A stretch of DNA of 64,000 bases from JANQPX01 sp039197065. Its GTDB lineage: Bacteria; Pseudomonadota; Alphaproteobacteria; Geminicoccales; Geminicoccaceae. The stretch spans positions 1 through 64,000 of the forward strand of contig JBCCUL010000003.1 of the NCBI GenBank assembly GCA_039197065.1. The letters are read 5' to 3'. The position numbers and the translations under genes are program-made. The notes under the pieces are model-generated. The model did not search any database. It was not told the origin of the DNA and saw only the letters and a list, made by a program, of their open reading frames with translations. Positions 33,526 through 42,288 of this stretch are shown here, piece by piece (the stretch's first letter is position 1; each line of letters opens with the position of its first letter).

Positions 33526-34989
33526 ATGCGCGAAGTCGGACGCGGGGTCAATGTCGAGGGAGGCACAGGTCTCTTGGATAATGCGCAGATTTTAGAACAG
33601 ACCGACCTTGGATCAGACAAGGCCAGCTTGAAGCCCGATCACCCCAGGTCTTGCGGAGCCCGGCGGTGGCGTTCGGCAGCCCTGATTGCGCTTTTCCTGA
33701 GTTTCTTTGCGTTCTCTGCGCCTCCGGCCGATGCCCAGGGTGGAATCAAAGTCATCCGTGATGTCGAGATCGAGACATTGCTGCATGACTTCACCAACCC
33801 GATCCTCGATGTCGCCGGCATTTCAAGAGGCGATGTCAATCTCTACATCATCCAGGACAAACGCCTGAACGCCTTCGTCGCCGGCGGTCTGAACCTGTTT
33901 TTGAACACAGGGCTCTTGATGCGCACCGAACATCCGGGGCAGCTCGTCGGCGTGATCGCCCATGAGGTCGGCCATATCGCCGGCGGCCATCTCAGCCGGG
34001 TCGGCGGCGCTAGGGATCGCGCCGTCGCGGAAGTCGTCGCTTCCTTCGTGCTCGGCGCCGCCGCTGCGGTCGCGGGCGCGCCTGCCTTGGGCACCGCCAT
34101 CATCGCCGGCGGCCAGACGGTGGCCCAGGGCGATCTTCTCCGTTTCTCGAGAGGTCAGGAGCAGGCGGCCGATCAGGCCGGCGTCAGCTATCTTCGCAGC
34201 ATCGGCGTCTCGAGCGCCGGGCTTGCGGAGTTCTTCGACATTCTGGACGAGCAGAACCTTCTCTCAGGCTCGAGGATCAATCCCTATCTTCGAACCCACC
34301 CGCTCACCCGCGACCGCGTCCGCTTCGTCGAAAGTCAGGTGCTGCCACTTGAGGAAGGCGATCTCGGCTATCCGCTTGAATGGAAGGTCAGGCATGAACG
34401 CATGGTTGCCAAGCTGACGGCTTTTCTCGGCGATCCCAGGCGCGTTCTCCAGAATGCGACCGGCGAAGACCTCACGGATCGCTACGAGCGCGCCATCGCT
34501 TACTACCGCCTGCCGGATCTCGAGAAGGCGGTCGCCGAGATCGACAGTCTGATCGCTGATCATCCTGACGACCCCTATTTCCATGAACTCAAGGGCCAGA
34601 TGCTGTTTGAGAACGGCCGCATCGACGCCTCGATTCCGCCCTATCGTGAAGCGGTCAGGCTCAATGATGCGCCGCTCCTGCAGATCGGCCTCGCCCGCGC
34701 GCTGATCGAGAGCGGTAACGGCGAGGCCGGGCGAGAAGCGATCCGTTACCTGAAAGCTTCTCTCAGCGAGGAGCCCACCAATGCGGGGGCTTGGCGCCTC
34801 CTCGGGATCGCGCAGGGACGGGCCGGCGACGAGGCCGAGGCCTCCTTGTCCCTTGCCGAATGGGCGCTTCTGCGCGGCAAAGACGATGACGCCAAGCTGC
34901 ACGCCCGGCGTGCGGAGAGCAGGATCGGACCGAATGATCCCGGCTGGCTGCAGCTTCAGGACATCCTTCGGGCGATTGAAGAGAGTTGA
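33526..34989 (+). CDS. M48 family metalloprotease with TPR-like repeats
   Basis: 487 residues. A long polar N-terminus precedes a signal peptide (about 51-70, ending ADA-Q). The zinc site is HEVGH (146-150), with a downstream 'EQAADQAGVSYL' supplying the third ligand. Residues about 330-480 form TPR-like helices ('YRLPDLEKAVAEIDSLIADHPDDP'). This layout matches periplasmic BepA-type proteases that act in outer-membrane protein quality control. The following DsbA-like gene is 130 bp away. Confidence 0.9.
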   Translation: MREVGRGVNVEGGTGLLDNAQILEQTDLGSDKASLKPDHPRSCGARRWRSAALIALFLSFFAFSAPPADAQGGIKVIRDVEIETLLHDFTNPILDVAGISRGDVNLYIIQDKRLNAFVAGGLNLFLNTGLLMRTEHPGQLVGVIAHEVGHIAGGHLSRVGGARDRAVAEVVASFVLGAAAAVAGAPALGTAIIAGGQTVAQGDLLRFSRGQEQAADQAGVSYLRSIGVSSAGLAEFFDILDEQNLLSGSRINPYLRTHPLTRDRVRFVESQVLPLEEGDLGYPLEWKVRHERMVAKLTAFLGDPRRVLQNATGEDLTDRYERAIAYYRLPDLEKAVAEIDSLIADHPDDPYFHELKGQMLFENGRIDASIPPYREAVRLNDAPLLQIGLARALIESGNGEAGREAIRYLKASLSEEPTNAGAWRLLGIAQGRAGDEAEASLSLAEWALLRGKDDDAKLHARRAESRIGPNDPGWLQLQDILRAIEES

Positions 34990-35121
34990 GACGATAACAC
35001 GACGACACTACGGATAACTTACCGGATTGTGAGTGGCTGAACCGCCGATAGACGGCTAGGATACCGCCAAACCTGCATACTCATCGCCGAGATGCAGCCC
35101 ATTGGACGCGAATTGGAGCGC

Positions 35122-35916
35122 ATGTCGATGATCGAGACCATGAATCCCGGCAGCAAGATTTCTTCTTGGCCGAGGGCTGCTGTATTGGCCGCGGTATTCA
35201 CGGCATTCTCGGTGCAGGGCTCCAGCGCACAGGACGCCGGTACGGCCCCCGACCTCCCGGTCGAGCAGGTCGAGGAGATCGTGCGCGATTATTTGATGCG
35301 CGAGCCTGAGATCATCTATCAGGCGCTCGAAGAGCTGCAAAGGCGTCAGGCCGCCGAGCAGGCCGAGCGGCAGAAGCAAATGCTCTCCAGCCGGCAGGAT
35401 GAACTCGTCAACGATCCGGCAACCCCGGTCGCCGGCAATCCGGACGGCGACGTGGCGCTGGTCGAGTTCTTCGACTATCGCTGCGGCTATTGCCGCCGCG
35501 TTCTCTCCTCGATGCAGGCGCTGATGGAGGAGGATGATCAGCTGAAGGTGGTGTTCAAGGAACTCCCGGTGCTTGGCGAAGACTCGGTCCGCGCCGCCCG
35601 CGCCGCCCTTGCAAGCCACATGCAGGACGAGGGGCTCTATTTCGATTTTCATCTGGCGCTGATGTCGACCAATGATCTGTCCGCGGGCGGTATCCGCGCG
35701 CTTGCCGCCGATGTCGGCCTTGATCCGGATCAGCTTGAACAGGATATGGAGAGCGATGAGGTCTCCAAGGCGATCGATGCCAATTATCAGCTCGCCAGCG
35801 CCCTGGGCATCGAAGGCACGCCAGCCTTCGTCATCGGTGAAAACCTGGTGCCGGGCGCCGTCGACAAGGAAAGGCTTGCTGCTTTGATCGACGAGGCGAG
35901 GACAGCGACCAACTGA
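35122..35916 (+). CDS. DsbA-family periplasmic thiol-disulfide protein
   Basis: About 264 residues with signal peptide (WPRAAVLAAVFTAFSVQGSSAQ). A helical leader of about 60 residues (VEEIVRDYLMREPEIIYQALEELQ) precedes the thioredoxin domain with CGYC in 'FFDYRCGYCRRVLSS' and the cis-Pro loop 'IEGTPAFVIGE'. The helical leader is shared with ScsC/Com1-like trimeric proteins, so isomerase or oxidase activity is possible. ATG 35122 has TTGGAG ahead; the frame itself begins at 35092. Confidence 0.88.
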   Translation: MSMIETMNPGSKISSWPRAAVLAAVFTAFSVQGSSAQDAGTAPDLPVEQVEEIVRDYLMREPEIIYQALEELQRRQAAEQAERQKQMLSSRQDELVNDPATPVAGNPDGDVALVEFFDYRCGYCRRVLSSMQALMEEDDQLKVVFKELPVLGEDSVRAARAALASHMQDEGLYFDFHLALMSTNDLSAGGIRALAADVGLDPDQLEQDMESDEVSKAIDANYQLASALGIEGTPAFVIGENLVPGAVDKERLAALIDEARTATN

Positions 35917-36052
35917 TCGCTGATGCTTTCAGACCGATTGTCGATACTTCGATCGATGCCTCTGACCATCGCTATGCTTCCGGCCTGAACATCCAGCGCA
36001 GGATCTTGATCGTATCCGGTTTGACGATCGATGACCTGTGCTTGGGATAACC

Positions 36053-36454
36053 ATGACGATTACCCCCGTCTACGCCGGACTGCTTGCTCTCATCTTCGTC
36101 CTGCTCAGCCTGCGGGTGATAAGTGGGAGACGCTCCACCGGGACCGCGCTTGGGGATGGCGACGATAGACTGCTGCTCCGCCGTCTTCGCGCGCACGGCA
36201 ATTTTGCAGAATATGCACCGCTCGCGATCGTTCTGATGGCGCTGATCGAATGGCAGGAAGCGCCAGGCCTTCTGTTGCACGCCATCGGCGCCTGCCTGCT
36301 GGTCGGGCGGCTTCTTCATGCTTTCGGCGTCAGCCAGGAGCCTGAAACCTACAAGCTGCGCGTTACCGGCATGGCGCTAACCTTCACCGCCCTGATCATC
36401 GGCGCGCTCGCCAATCTGGCGCTCGCGAGCTTTTCGCTGGCGCCGCCGGCTTGA
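36053..36454 (+). CDS. MAPEG family membrane protein
   Basis: 133 residues with four hydrophobic helices. Marks are 'LRRLRAHGNFAEYAPLAIVLMAL' and 'GRLLHAFGV', as in MAPEG proteins (membrane-associated proteins in eicosanoid and glutathione metabolism). It is an inner-membrane protein of uncertain bacterial function, possibly glutathione-dependent. ATG 36053, with GGGATAACC ahead, is preferred over the TTG at 36038. Confidence 0.85.
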   Translation: MTITPVYAGLLALIFVLLSLRVISGRRSTGTALGDGDDRLLLRRLRAHGNFAEYAPLAIVLMALIEWQEAPGLLLHAIGACLLVGRLLHAFGVSQEPETYKLRVTGMALTFTALIIGALANLALASFSLAPPA

Positions 36455-36566
36455 GCGGGATCGCGGGCGAGACAGTCTCCGTGGTTCGAAGCCGGAACCT
36501 GAAACGGATGAGGCATTTCTTGGCCCTGTTATCGGGAACGACGCCCGTTCCATACTGACCATACCT

Positions 36567-36669
36567 GAGCGGATCCTGATCGGATGTGATCGGAATACAC
36601 GCTTTATCTTTTTGTTTCGCTGCATTTCCTTATCGAACAGGTGTCTCCACCTCTTTGGGAAAAGCTCCA
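36567..36669. repeat. Dispersed intergenic repeat, copy 2
   Basis: This stretch shares ATCGGATGTGATCGG, TTTCGCTGCATTTCCTTA, CGAACAGGTG and GGAAAAGCTC with 9361-9470, in the same order and orientation. It lies in the 460-bp gap between the MAPEG gene and the DUF1638 gene. Confidence 0.65.
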
Positions 36670-36723
36670 GGTTTCTTTACGACCGTTAGGTCTGCGTTAA
36701 CATCTTCGTGTCAGTTTGTTTCG

Positions 36724-36803
36724 CGGTCCATGCGATCCTGGGAGTCCGCCCACCCGATTGGTGAGTTGGGGCTAGGTTCGGACTCCCAGGATCGCATGGA
36801 CCG
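36724..36803. repeat. Long perfect inverted repeat (hairpin), copy 1
   Basis: A 25-bp arm (36724-36748, containing GGTCCATGCGATCCTGGGAG) is exactly complementary to 36779-36803 across a 30-bp loop. A near copy lies at 38986-39063. As RNA this is a very stable stem. It sits 110 bp upstream of the DUF1638 gene, so it may be a dispersed palindromic element or a leader structure. The long stem is followed by five A residues, with no T run. Confidence 0.75.
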
Positions 36804-36913
36804 GCAAAAAGGCTAACGATGTGAGGTTAAATCAGGGTTAAAGAGAGCAGCGGTGAGCGCGACTCTATTCGGTCATACGGAACGGTCAGCTGCTGGATAA
36901 GCGGTCTTACCAG

Positions 36914-37576
36914 GTGAAAACGGCACGGGATCGGACGGTGGAAACTGACGGCGCTGAGGAAACACGGTTCAGGCGTGGAGAGGGTTCGACGCTCCTGATC
37001 GGTTGCGGCGCGCTTGCGCGCGAAATCGTGCAGCTGATCGAGCGGAATGCATGGTGTCATCTCGATGTCGCGTGCCTCCCGGCAAAGCTCCATCATACGC
37101 CCGAGCGCATCCCGGATGCGGTGCGCGCCAAGATCAGACAGGCCGGCGATCGCTACGCGAAGATCTACGTCCTCTATGGAGACTGCGGCACGGGCGGTCT
37201 GCTCGACGAGGTTCTGGCTGAAGAAGGCCATGTCGAGCGTATCCCTGGGCCCCATTGCTTCTCGTTCTTCATGGGCAATGACGTTTTTGCGAAGGGCGCA
37301 GGTGACGACATGTCAACCTTCTTCCTGACCGATTACTTCTGCCGCCATTTCGAAAAATTCGTCTGGGAGGCGCTTGGTCTGGATCGCCGGGATGACATGG
37401 TCGACTTCGTCTTCGGCAACTACCGGAAGCTGGTCTTCATGCCGCAGATCAGAGATGAAGAACTCGAGCGCAAAGCGCGGGACATCGCCAATCAGCTTGG
37501 TTTGACTTACGAGTACCGCTTTGCCGGATATGGCGACCTGGAAGGTTACATGGGCAGCATTCCCCCGGCGCGCTGA
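36914..37576 (+). CDS. DUF1638 family protein
   Basis: 220 residues. Family marks are 'LLIGCGALAREIVQLIE', 'CLPAKLHHTPERIPDAV', 'YVLYGDCGTGGLLDEVL' and 'PGPHCFSFFMG'. DUF1638 genes are often found near corrinoid or methylamine-type methyltransferases, but none is seen here; the biochemical role is not established. The start is GTG 36914, with CAGGTG context. It is convergent with the MFS gene, 30 bp away. Confidence 0.82.
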   Translation: MKTARDRTVETDGAEETRFRRGEGSTLLIGCGALAREIVQLIERNAWCHLDVACLPAKLHHTPERIPDAVRAKIRQAGDRYAKIYVLYGDCGTGGLLDEVLAEEGHVERIPGPHCFSFFMGNDVFAKGAGDDMSTFFLTDYFCRHFEKFVWEALGLDRRDDMVDFVFGNYRKLVFMPQIRDEELERKARDIANQLGLTYEYRFAGYGDLEGYMGSIPPAR

Positions 37577-37606
37577 CCTTGAAGAGTTCGGCCGATTGGC
37601 AAGCTG

Positions 37607-38857
37607 TCAGCTCGCATTCTCCGAAGGCAGGGGCACCGAGCCGGGCGTGCTTTGTCGTTTCGGTCTCGGCAGCGAGATCACCAGCATCAGACCGAGAACG
37701 GTCATACCGGCAAGCGTCATGAAAGCCAGGTCGTAGCTCTGGGTTACGTCGAAAATCCGGCCTGCCAGGATCGGACCGAGCGCGCCACCGATGGTGCCGA
37801 AGAAGACGATGGCGCCGAAGATGGCGCCATGGGCCTTCGTCCCGAAGAACTCGGCGATGGTGGGGGCGACGATGGTGAAGAGGCCACCATGGCCGAAGCC
37901 ATAGAGGGCGATCGCGGCGAACAGCATCCAGGGTGTGGTGATCGCGAGAAGAGCGAGCAGGCTCGCGATCAAGGGAACGAAGCAGAGGATGAAGCCGCGT
38001 TTTCCGCCTATGCGGTCGGAAAACGCCCCGATGGTCAACCGCCCGACCACGCTGGATGCGCCGACGACGGACAGCAGCACGGCGGCAAGCGGGGCGCTCA
38101 TGCCGAGATCCATCCCATGGACGGCAATGTGCAGGGGAATGGTGGTGAGTGTCGGCAGGAACAGAAACTGGATCGCGCAGAGTGTCCAGAAGACCCGCGT
38201 TTTCGTGACGGCTCTGAAGTCGTCGCCATCGCCGTTTAAGCCGCGCGGTGGCGTGGACGCAGAAGAGGGGGCAGCTTTGGGGGGCGGTGGCTTCTTCATC
38301 AAGAGGGCAGCGGCAAGAAGGAGTGCAGCGGCGATGACGCCCATGAGAATGGCCGCCATGCGCCAGCCGAAACTCGCCATGATCAGCGCTGCGACCGGTG
38401 GGACGACGACCTGACCGATCGCCGTGCCTGTCTTGACCACGCCGGTCATCATGCCCCGTCGCTTGTCGAACCAGCGCGCCACAGAAGAAAGCGTGACGAC
38501 GTCATGGGTACTCATGCCGAGCCCGATGAAGAGACCGAAGATGACGAACAGGTGCCAGGGTTCTGAGACCCAAGCGATCAGCGCGAAGCCGAAGCCGAAG
38601 AGCACGCCTGTCATGCCGAGGACGGGTGTCGGTCCGAATCGATCACTCAGATAGCCAAGGCCGGTCGCCAGCACGCCCATCATAAAAAATGCAAGCGACG
38701 CGCCGCCCGAGAGCGTGGTGCGCGACCAGCCGAACTCAGTTTCGAAGGTCTTGAAGAAGAGTCCGTAGGAGAACAGCAGGCCGATGACCGTGAACTGGGT
38801 CAGACAGGCACCAAAGACGATCGCGTAACGCGGATCGACTTTCTTCTCACGCGTCAT
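37607..38857 (-). CDS. MFS transporter
   Basis: 416 residues with about twelve hydrophobic segments. The loop-2 motif appears as 'GYLSDRFGPTPVLG' and again in the second half as 'GAFSDRIGGKRGFI'. The N-terminus and 'EFGWSRTTLSGGASLAFF' resemble oxalate/formate antiporter-like and monocarboxylate carriers. The substrate is probably an organic acid, inferred from family. It lies between two hairpin repeats with the DUF1638 gene. Confidence 0.88.
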   Translation of the reverse strand: MTREKKVDPRYAIVFGACLTQFTVIGLLFSYGLFFKTFETEFGWSRTTLSGGASLAFFMMGVLATGLGYLSDRFGPTPVLGMTGVLFGFGFALIAWVSEPWHLFVIFGLFIGLGMSTHDVVTLSSVARWFDKRRGMMTGVVKTGTAIGQVVVPPVAALIMASFGWRMAAILMGVIAAALLLAAALLMKKPPPPKAAPSSASTPPRGLNGDGDDFRAVTKTRVFWTLCAIQFLFLPTLTTIPLHIAVHGMDLGMSAPLAAVLLSVVGASSVVGRLTIGAFSDRIGGKRGFILCFVPLIASLLALLAITTPWMLFAAIALYGFGHGGLFTIVAPTIAEFFGTKAHGAIFGAIVFFGTIGGALGPILAGRIFDVTQSYDLAFMTLAGMTVLGLMLVISLPRPKRQSTPGSVPLPSENAS

Positions 38858-38985
38858 CGAACGTTGCTTTCAAGGAAGGAGGAATTTTCGCGGATCGGAT
38901 TGCCTCCTTCGGCTATTGCGAAGGAGGGGTGAACTCACCTTTACCTTTCCTTAACGCAAGTGGGCTACCAAGACCATGATTTGCT

Positions 38986-39063
38986 GGTCCATGAGATCCT
39001 GGGAGCCCGTCCACCAGCAGAGTGTGGTGGTGCGAGGCTCGGACTCCCAGGGTCGCATGGACC
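38986..39063. repeat. Long inverted repeat (hairpin), copy 2
   Basis: The arms 38986-39009 and 39040-39063 pair over 24 bp with two mismatches and one G-U, with a 30-bp loop that itself can pair CCACC with GGTGG. Arm sequence is nearly that of the hairpin at 36724-36803. The remainder of the 38858-39292 gap holds no gene that can be supported. Confidence 0.7.
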
Positions 39064-39292
39064 GGGTTCAGACCATCTCAGGTGGCGGTTAACGAAACGC
39101 AAATACGTGACCAGAAGGACGTCTTTTTGGAATCGCTGATCTATCTGAGTTATTTGAGAGCTTCACTCTAAGGTCGATGAAAGACGCCAACCCTCTTTCC
39201 TTCCCGGATCATGTCATATCATCAGGCTTCTCAGCACGAAGCTCATGACGCAGCATGGCTGGCACCAGGTCAACGCCGTCGGGCGTCCCGCC

Positions 39293-40429
39293 CTAGGCTT
39301 TGACGCCGGCGCCCAGGACCGGTTCAGCATGCTGATCGAGGGGCCAGCGGGCGCGGGCTCTTGCGGTGAGATCGTCGGTCAGACCGAGGGTCAGGCGCTC
39401 GATGCCGGTCCAGGCGATCATGACGCCGTTGTCCGTACAGAGTTTTGGCGGCGGCACCACCAGGCGGAGGCGGGCGCTGTCGGCCAGGGCTGAAAGCCGT
39501 TCGCTGAGATAGGCATTGGCGGCGACACCTCCAGCTACAACAAGGGCTTGAGGTGGAGAGTTCACGTTTTGGCTGAGCTTGATGGCGCGCGCGGTGCGAT
39601 CCAGCAGGCTGTCGATCGCCGCCGCTTGAAAACTTGCCGTCAAGTCATTGATATAAGGCGGCTCAAGGCTCTCTGGTCCGAGGCGCTGGACCGTCTGGCG
39701 GAGCGCCGTCTTCAAGCCGGAGAAGGAGAAATGGCAGTTAGACTTGCCGCTCATCGGCCGCGGAAAATCATAGGCTAGAGGATCGCCGCTGCACGCCGCG
39801 GCCTCGACCGCGGGGCCGCCTGGATAGCCGAGGCCGAGCATCTTCGCGGCCTTGTCATAGGCCTCGCCAAGGGCGTCATCGAGGGTCGTGCCGAGCCGCC
39901 GGTAGCGTCCGACGCCTTGGACCATCAAGAGCTGGCAGTGACCGCCGGACACCAGGAGAAGAAGATAGGGGAAATCGAGATCGGCGTCGGTCAGCCTTGC
40001 GGTGAGCGCATGCGCTTCCAGGTGATTGACGGCGATCAGCGGGCGGCGATGCACGGCAGCGATCGCCTTTGCCGTCAGAAGTCCGCCGATCAAACCGCCG
40101 ATCAAACCCGGGCCTGCGGTTACGGCGATGGCGGCGAGATCCGGAAAATCCAGCTTGGCCTCTGCCATGACGTCGGCGATCATGCGGTCCAGAATTTCCA
40201 GATGCGCGCGCGCTGCGATCTCCGGAACAACGCCGCCGAATGGCGCGTGTCGATCGAGCTGGGAGCCTAGCCGCTCTGCAAGGATGCTTCGTTCCGCCGT
40301 GACCAGAGCCACGCCGGTATCGTCGCAGCTGGTTTCGATGCCGAGCACGACCGCACAGCCGCCGGCAGGGGCTTGATCGCCGCCGGTCTGATCGGGAGTA
40401 GCGCCTCTTGGACTGGACAAATCCGACAT
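39293..40429 (-). CDS. tsaD: tRNA N6-threonylcarbamoyladenosine synthase subunit TsaD
   Basis: 378 residues. It has the ASKHA-type 'VLGIETSCDDTGVAL' N-terminus, 'ITAGPGL'-type 'TAGPGLIGGLIGGL', metal histidines in 'NHLEAHALTARL', 'LLLVSGGHCQLL' and 'KAAKMLGLGYPGGP'. It makes the t6A modification at position 37 of ANN-decoding tRNAs, in complex with TsaB and TsaE. It is divergent from hemC, with the starts about 110 bp apart. The N-terminal 25 residues are a non-conserved extension. Confidence 0.95.
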   Translation of the reverse strand: MSDLSSPRGATPDQTGGDQAPAGGCAVVLGIETSCDDTGVALVTAERSILAERLGSQLDRHAPFGGVVPEIAARAHLEILDRMIADVMAEAKLDFPDLAAIAVTAGPGLIGGLIGGLLTAKAIAAVHRRPLIAVNHLEAHALTARLTDADLDFPYLLLLVSGGHCQLLMVQGVGRYRRLGTTLDDALGEAYDKAAKMLGLGYPGGPAVEAAACSGDPLAYDFPRPMSGKSNCHFSFSGLKTALRQTVQRLGPESLEPPYINDLTASFQAAAIDSLLDRTARAIKLSQNVNSPPQALVVAGGVAANAYLSERLSALADSARLRLVVPPPKLCTDNGVMIAWTGIERLTLGLTDDLTARARARWPLDQHAEPVLGAGVKA

Positions 40430-40540
40430 GATGGGACCACATAGCGCGGCGCATTGGGGCTGGCTAGCCGGGCCGGCTTCAAGATTGTGCCTGACTGGCT
40501 TGAATTTTCAGAACAACCACAAGGCCGAGAGACCATCCAG

Positions 40541-41470
40541 ATGGCCCCAAAATCACCGCTTCGCCTCGGCACTAGAGGTTCACCGCTCGCCCGTATTCAG
40601 ACCGATATGGTCAAGGCGCTTCTGATGGAGAGGTTCGAGGATCTTCGAGCGCCCGGCATGATCGAGGTGGTGGTGATCAGCACCACGGGCGATCAGGTGG
40701 CCGACCGACCGCTTGCCGACATCGGCGGAAAGGGGCTCTTTTGCAAAGAGATCGAAGCCGCCCTCTATGATGATCGCATCGATGCCGGCGTGCATTCGAT
40801 GAAGGACATGCCGACCTGGCTGCCGGACGGCTTGGTCATCGCCAGCATGCTCGAGCGCGCCGATCCAAGGGATGCTCTGATCTGCCGGAAGGCGGACAGC
40901 ATCAAAAGTCTGCCCGAAGGGGCGGTGGTCGGCACCGCGTCCCTTCGCCGTCAGGCGCAGATCCTTGCTAAGCGGCCGGATCTCAAGGTGATCAATTTCC
41001 GCGGCAGTGTCGGCACCCGTTTGAAGAAGCTCGACGACGGCGAGGTCGACGCGACGTTGCTGGCGCGCGCCGGCCTGGATCGCCTGGCTCTTCCGGACGT
41101 GCCGCAATCGGTGCTGTCGCCGGAGGAAATGCTGCCGGCGGTCGGCCAAGGCGTCATCGGCATCGAATGCCGGGAGCAGGATGAGGCGCTGATCTCCCTG
41201 TTTGCGGCGATCGACCATGCACCGAGCAGCCAGGCGGTTCATGCCGAGCGCGCCATGCTCGACGTGCTCGACGGCTCCTGTCATACGCCGATCGGCGCCT
41301 ACGCGATCATCGATGGCGGGCGCATGCATCTTCGCGGACTGGTGGCGCGCGCCGACGGCTCTGAGTGCTTCGAGACCGAACGTTTCGGCGATGCCGGCGA
41401 CGCGGTCGCCCTTGGCCGCGATGCCGGCCAGGAGCTGCGCGATCGCGGCGGGGCTGAACTGCTGTCTTAG
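40541..41470 (+). CDS. hemC: Hydroxymethylbilane synthase (porphobilinogen deaminase)
   Basis: 309 residues. It has 'RLGTRGSPLARIQTDMV' near the start, 'GGKGLFCKEIEAAL', 'HSMKDMP', 'VVGTASLRRQAQIL' and the dipyrromethane-cofactor cysteine in 'LDGSCHTPIGAYA'. It joins four porphobilinogens in haem synthesis. The frame starts at 40454, but the conserved start is MAPKSPLRLG at 40541. It is followed 4 bp later by hemD. Confidence 0.96.
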   Translation: MAPKSPLRLGTRGSPLARIQTDMVKALLMERFEDLRAPGMIEVVVISTTGDQVADRPLADIGGKGLFCKEIEAALYDDRIDAGVHSMKDMPTWLPDGLVIASMLERADPRDALICRKADSIKSLPEGAVVGTASLRRQAQILAKRPDLKVINFRGSVGTRLKKLDDGEVDATLLARAGLDRLALPDVPQSVLSPEEMLPAVGQGVIGIECREQDEALISLFAAIDHAPSSQAVHAERAMLDVLDGSCHTPIGAYAIIDGGRMHLRGLVARADGSECFETERFGDAGDAVALGRDAGQELRDRGGAELLS

Positions 41471-41474
41471 CGTT

Positions 41475-42206
41475 ATGCAAGGAGAGCCATCGCCGCTTGT
41501 CCTCATCACCAGGCCTGAAAGCGCTGCTCTCCCGCTGAAGCGCAAACTCGAGGCGAGGGGCTATGCCACGATCGTCGAGCCGCTCCTGACCATCGAGCAT
41601 CTGCGCCGATTGCCGCCTTTGTCGAAGTGGGTGCAGGCGCTGGCGCTCACCAGCGTCAACGCGGTGCCGGCGCTCTCCGACGAGGCGAAGCGGCTGCCGA
41701 TCTTTACCGTGGGCAAAGCGACGGCCGAGGCGGCGCGGCAGGCAGGCTGCAGCGAGGTGATCGCCGGCGACGGCGATGGGGGCGCGCTTGCCGGCCTGAT
41801 CAGCGAGCATTGTGATGTTAAAGACGGTGCCATTCTCCATGTCTCAGGCGAGATCGTGCGTGATGGCCTTGATCAAGGTCTTAAGGAGCAGGGGTTCGAG
41901 GTCCGGCGGGAGATGGTTTATCGCGCCTTGGCCAGTGGCGGATTCTCGAACGAACTCTCTAAAGTCTGGCGCGGGCGCGAGGTTGCGGCGGTCCTTCTTT
42001 TTTCGCCGCGAACGGCGGAAATTTTGGTCCGTCTCCTCAACGACGCACAGCTTTCACGTTATGTTGACAGGACGGTGGCAATATGCGTCAGTGAAGCAAC
42101 TGCCACGCCTTGTCGAACCCTCGACTGGAGGACCGTTGTTCTGGCGGCGCAACCCAATCAAGACGCGCTGATAAGAGCATTGGAAGGCAGTATTAGGATA
42201 TGCTAG
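41475..42206 (+). CDS. hemD: Uroporphyrinogen-III synthase
   Basis: 243 residues. The family is poorly conserved, but 'LITRPESAALPLKRKLEARGY', 'ALTSVNAVPAL', 'FTVGKATAEAARQAGCSEV' and 'LLFSPRTAEILVRLL' are typical, as is the position between hemC and the mitofilin-like gene. It cyclises hydroxymethylbilane with inversion of ring D. ATG 41475 is 4 bp after hemC. Confidence 0.9.
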   Translation: MQGEPSPLVLITRPESAALPLKRKLEARGYATIVEPLLTIEHLRRLPPLSKWVQALALTSVNAVPALSDEAKRLPIFTVGKATAEAARQAGCSEVIAGDGDGGALAGLISEHCDVKDGAILHVSGEIVRDGLDQGLKEQGFEVRREMVYRALASGGFSNELSKVWRGREVAAVLLFSPRTAEILVRLLNDAQLSRYVDRTVAICVSEATATPCRTLDWRTVVLAAQPNQDALIRALEGSIRIC

Positions 42207-42288
42207 GTCTTTTGAAATTGGGTGCCGTTGCAGCGACATCGAGCACTCTTTCTCTGTCATGGAAGCAAGATCGAATAGAGGGGCTCTG

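Noticed and set aside
39245..39493. Plus-strand frame of 82 codons at the end of tsaD
   Set aside because: It overlaps the conserved tsaD C-terminus on the other strand.
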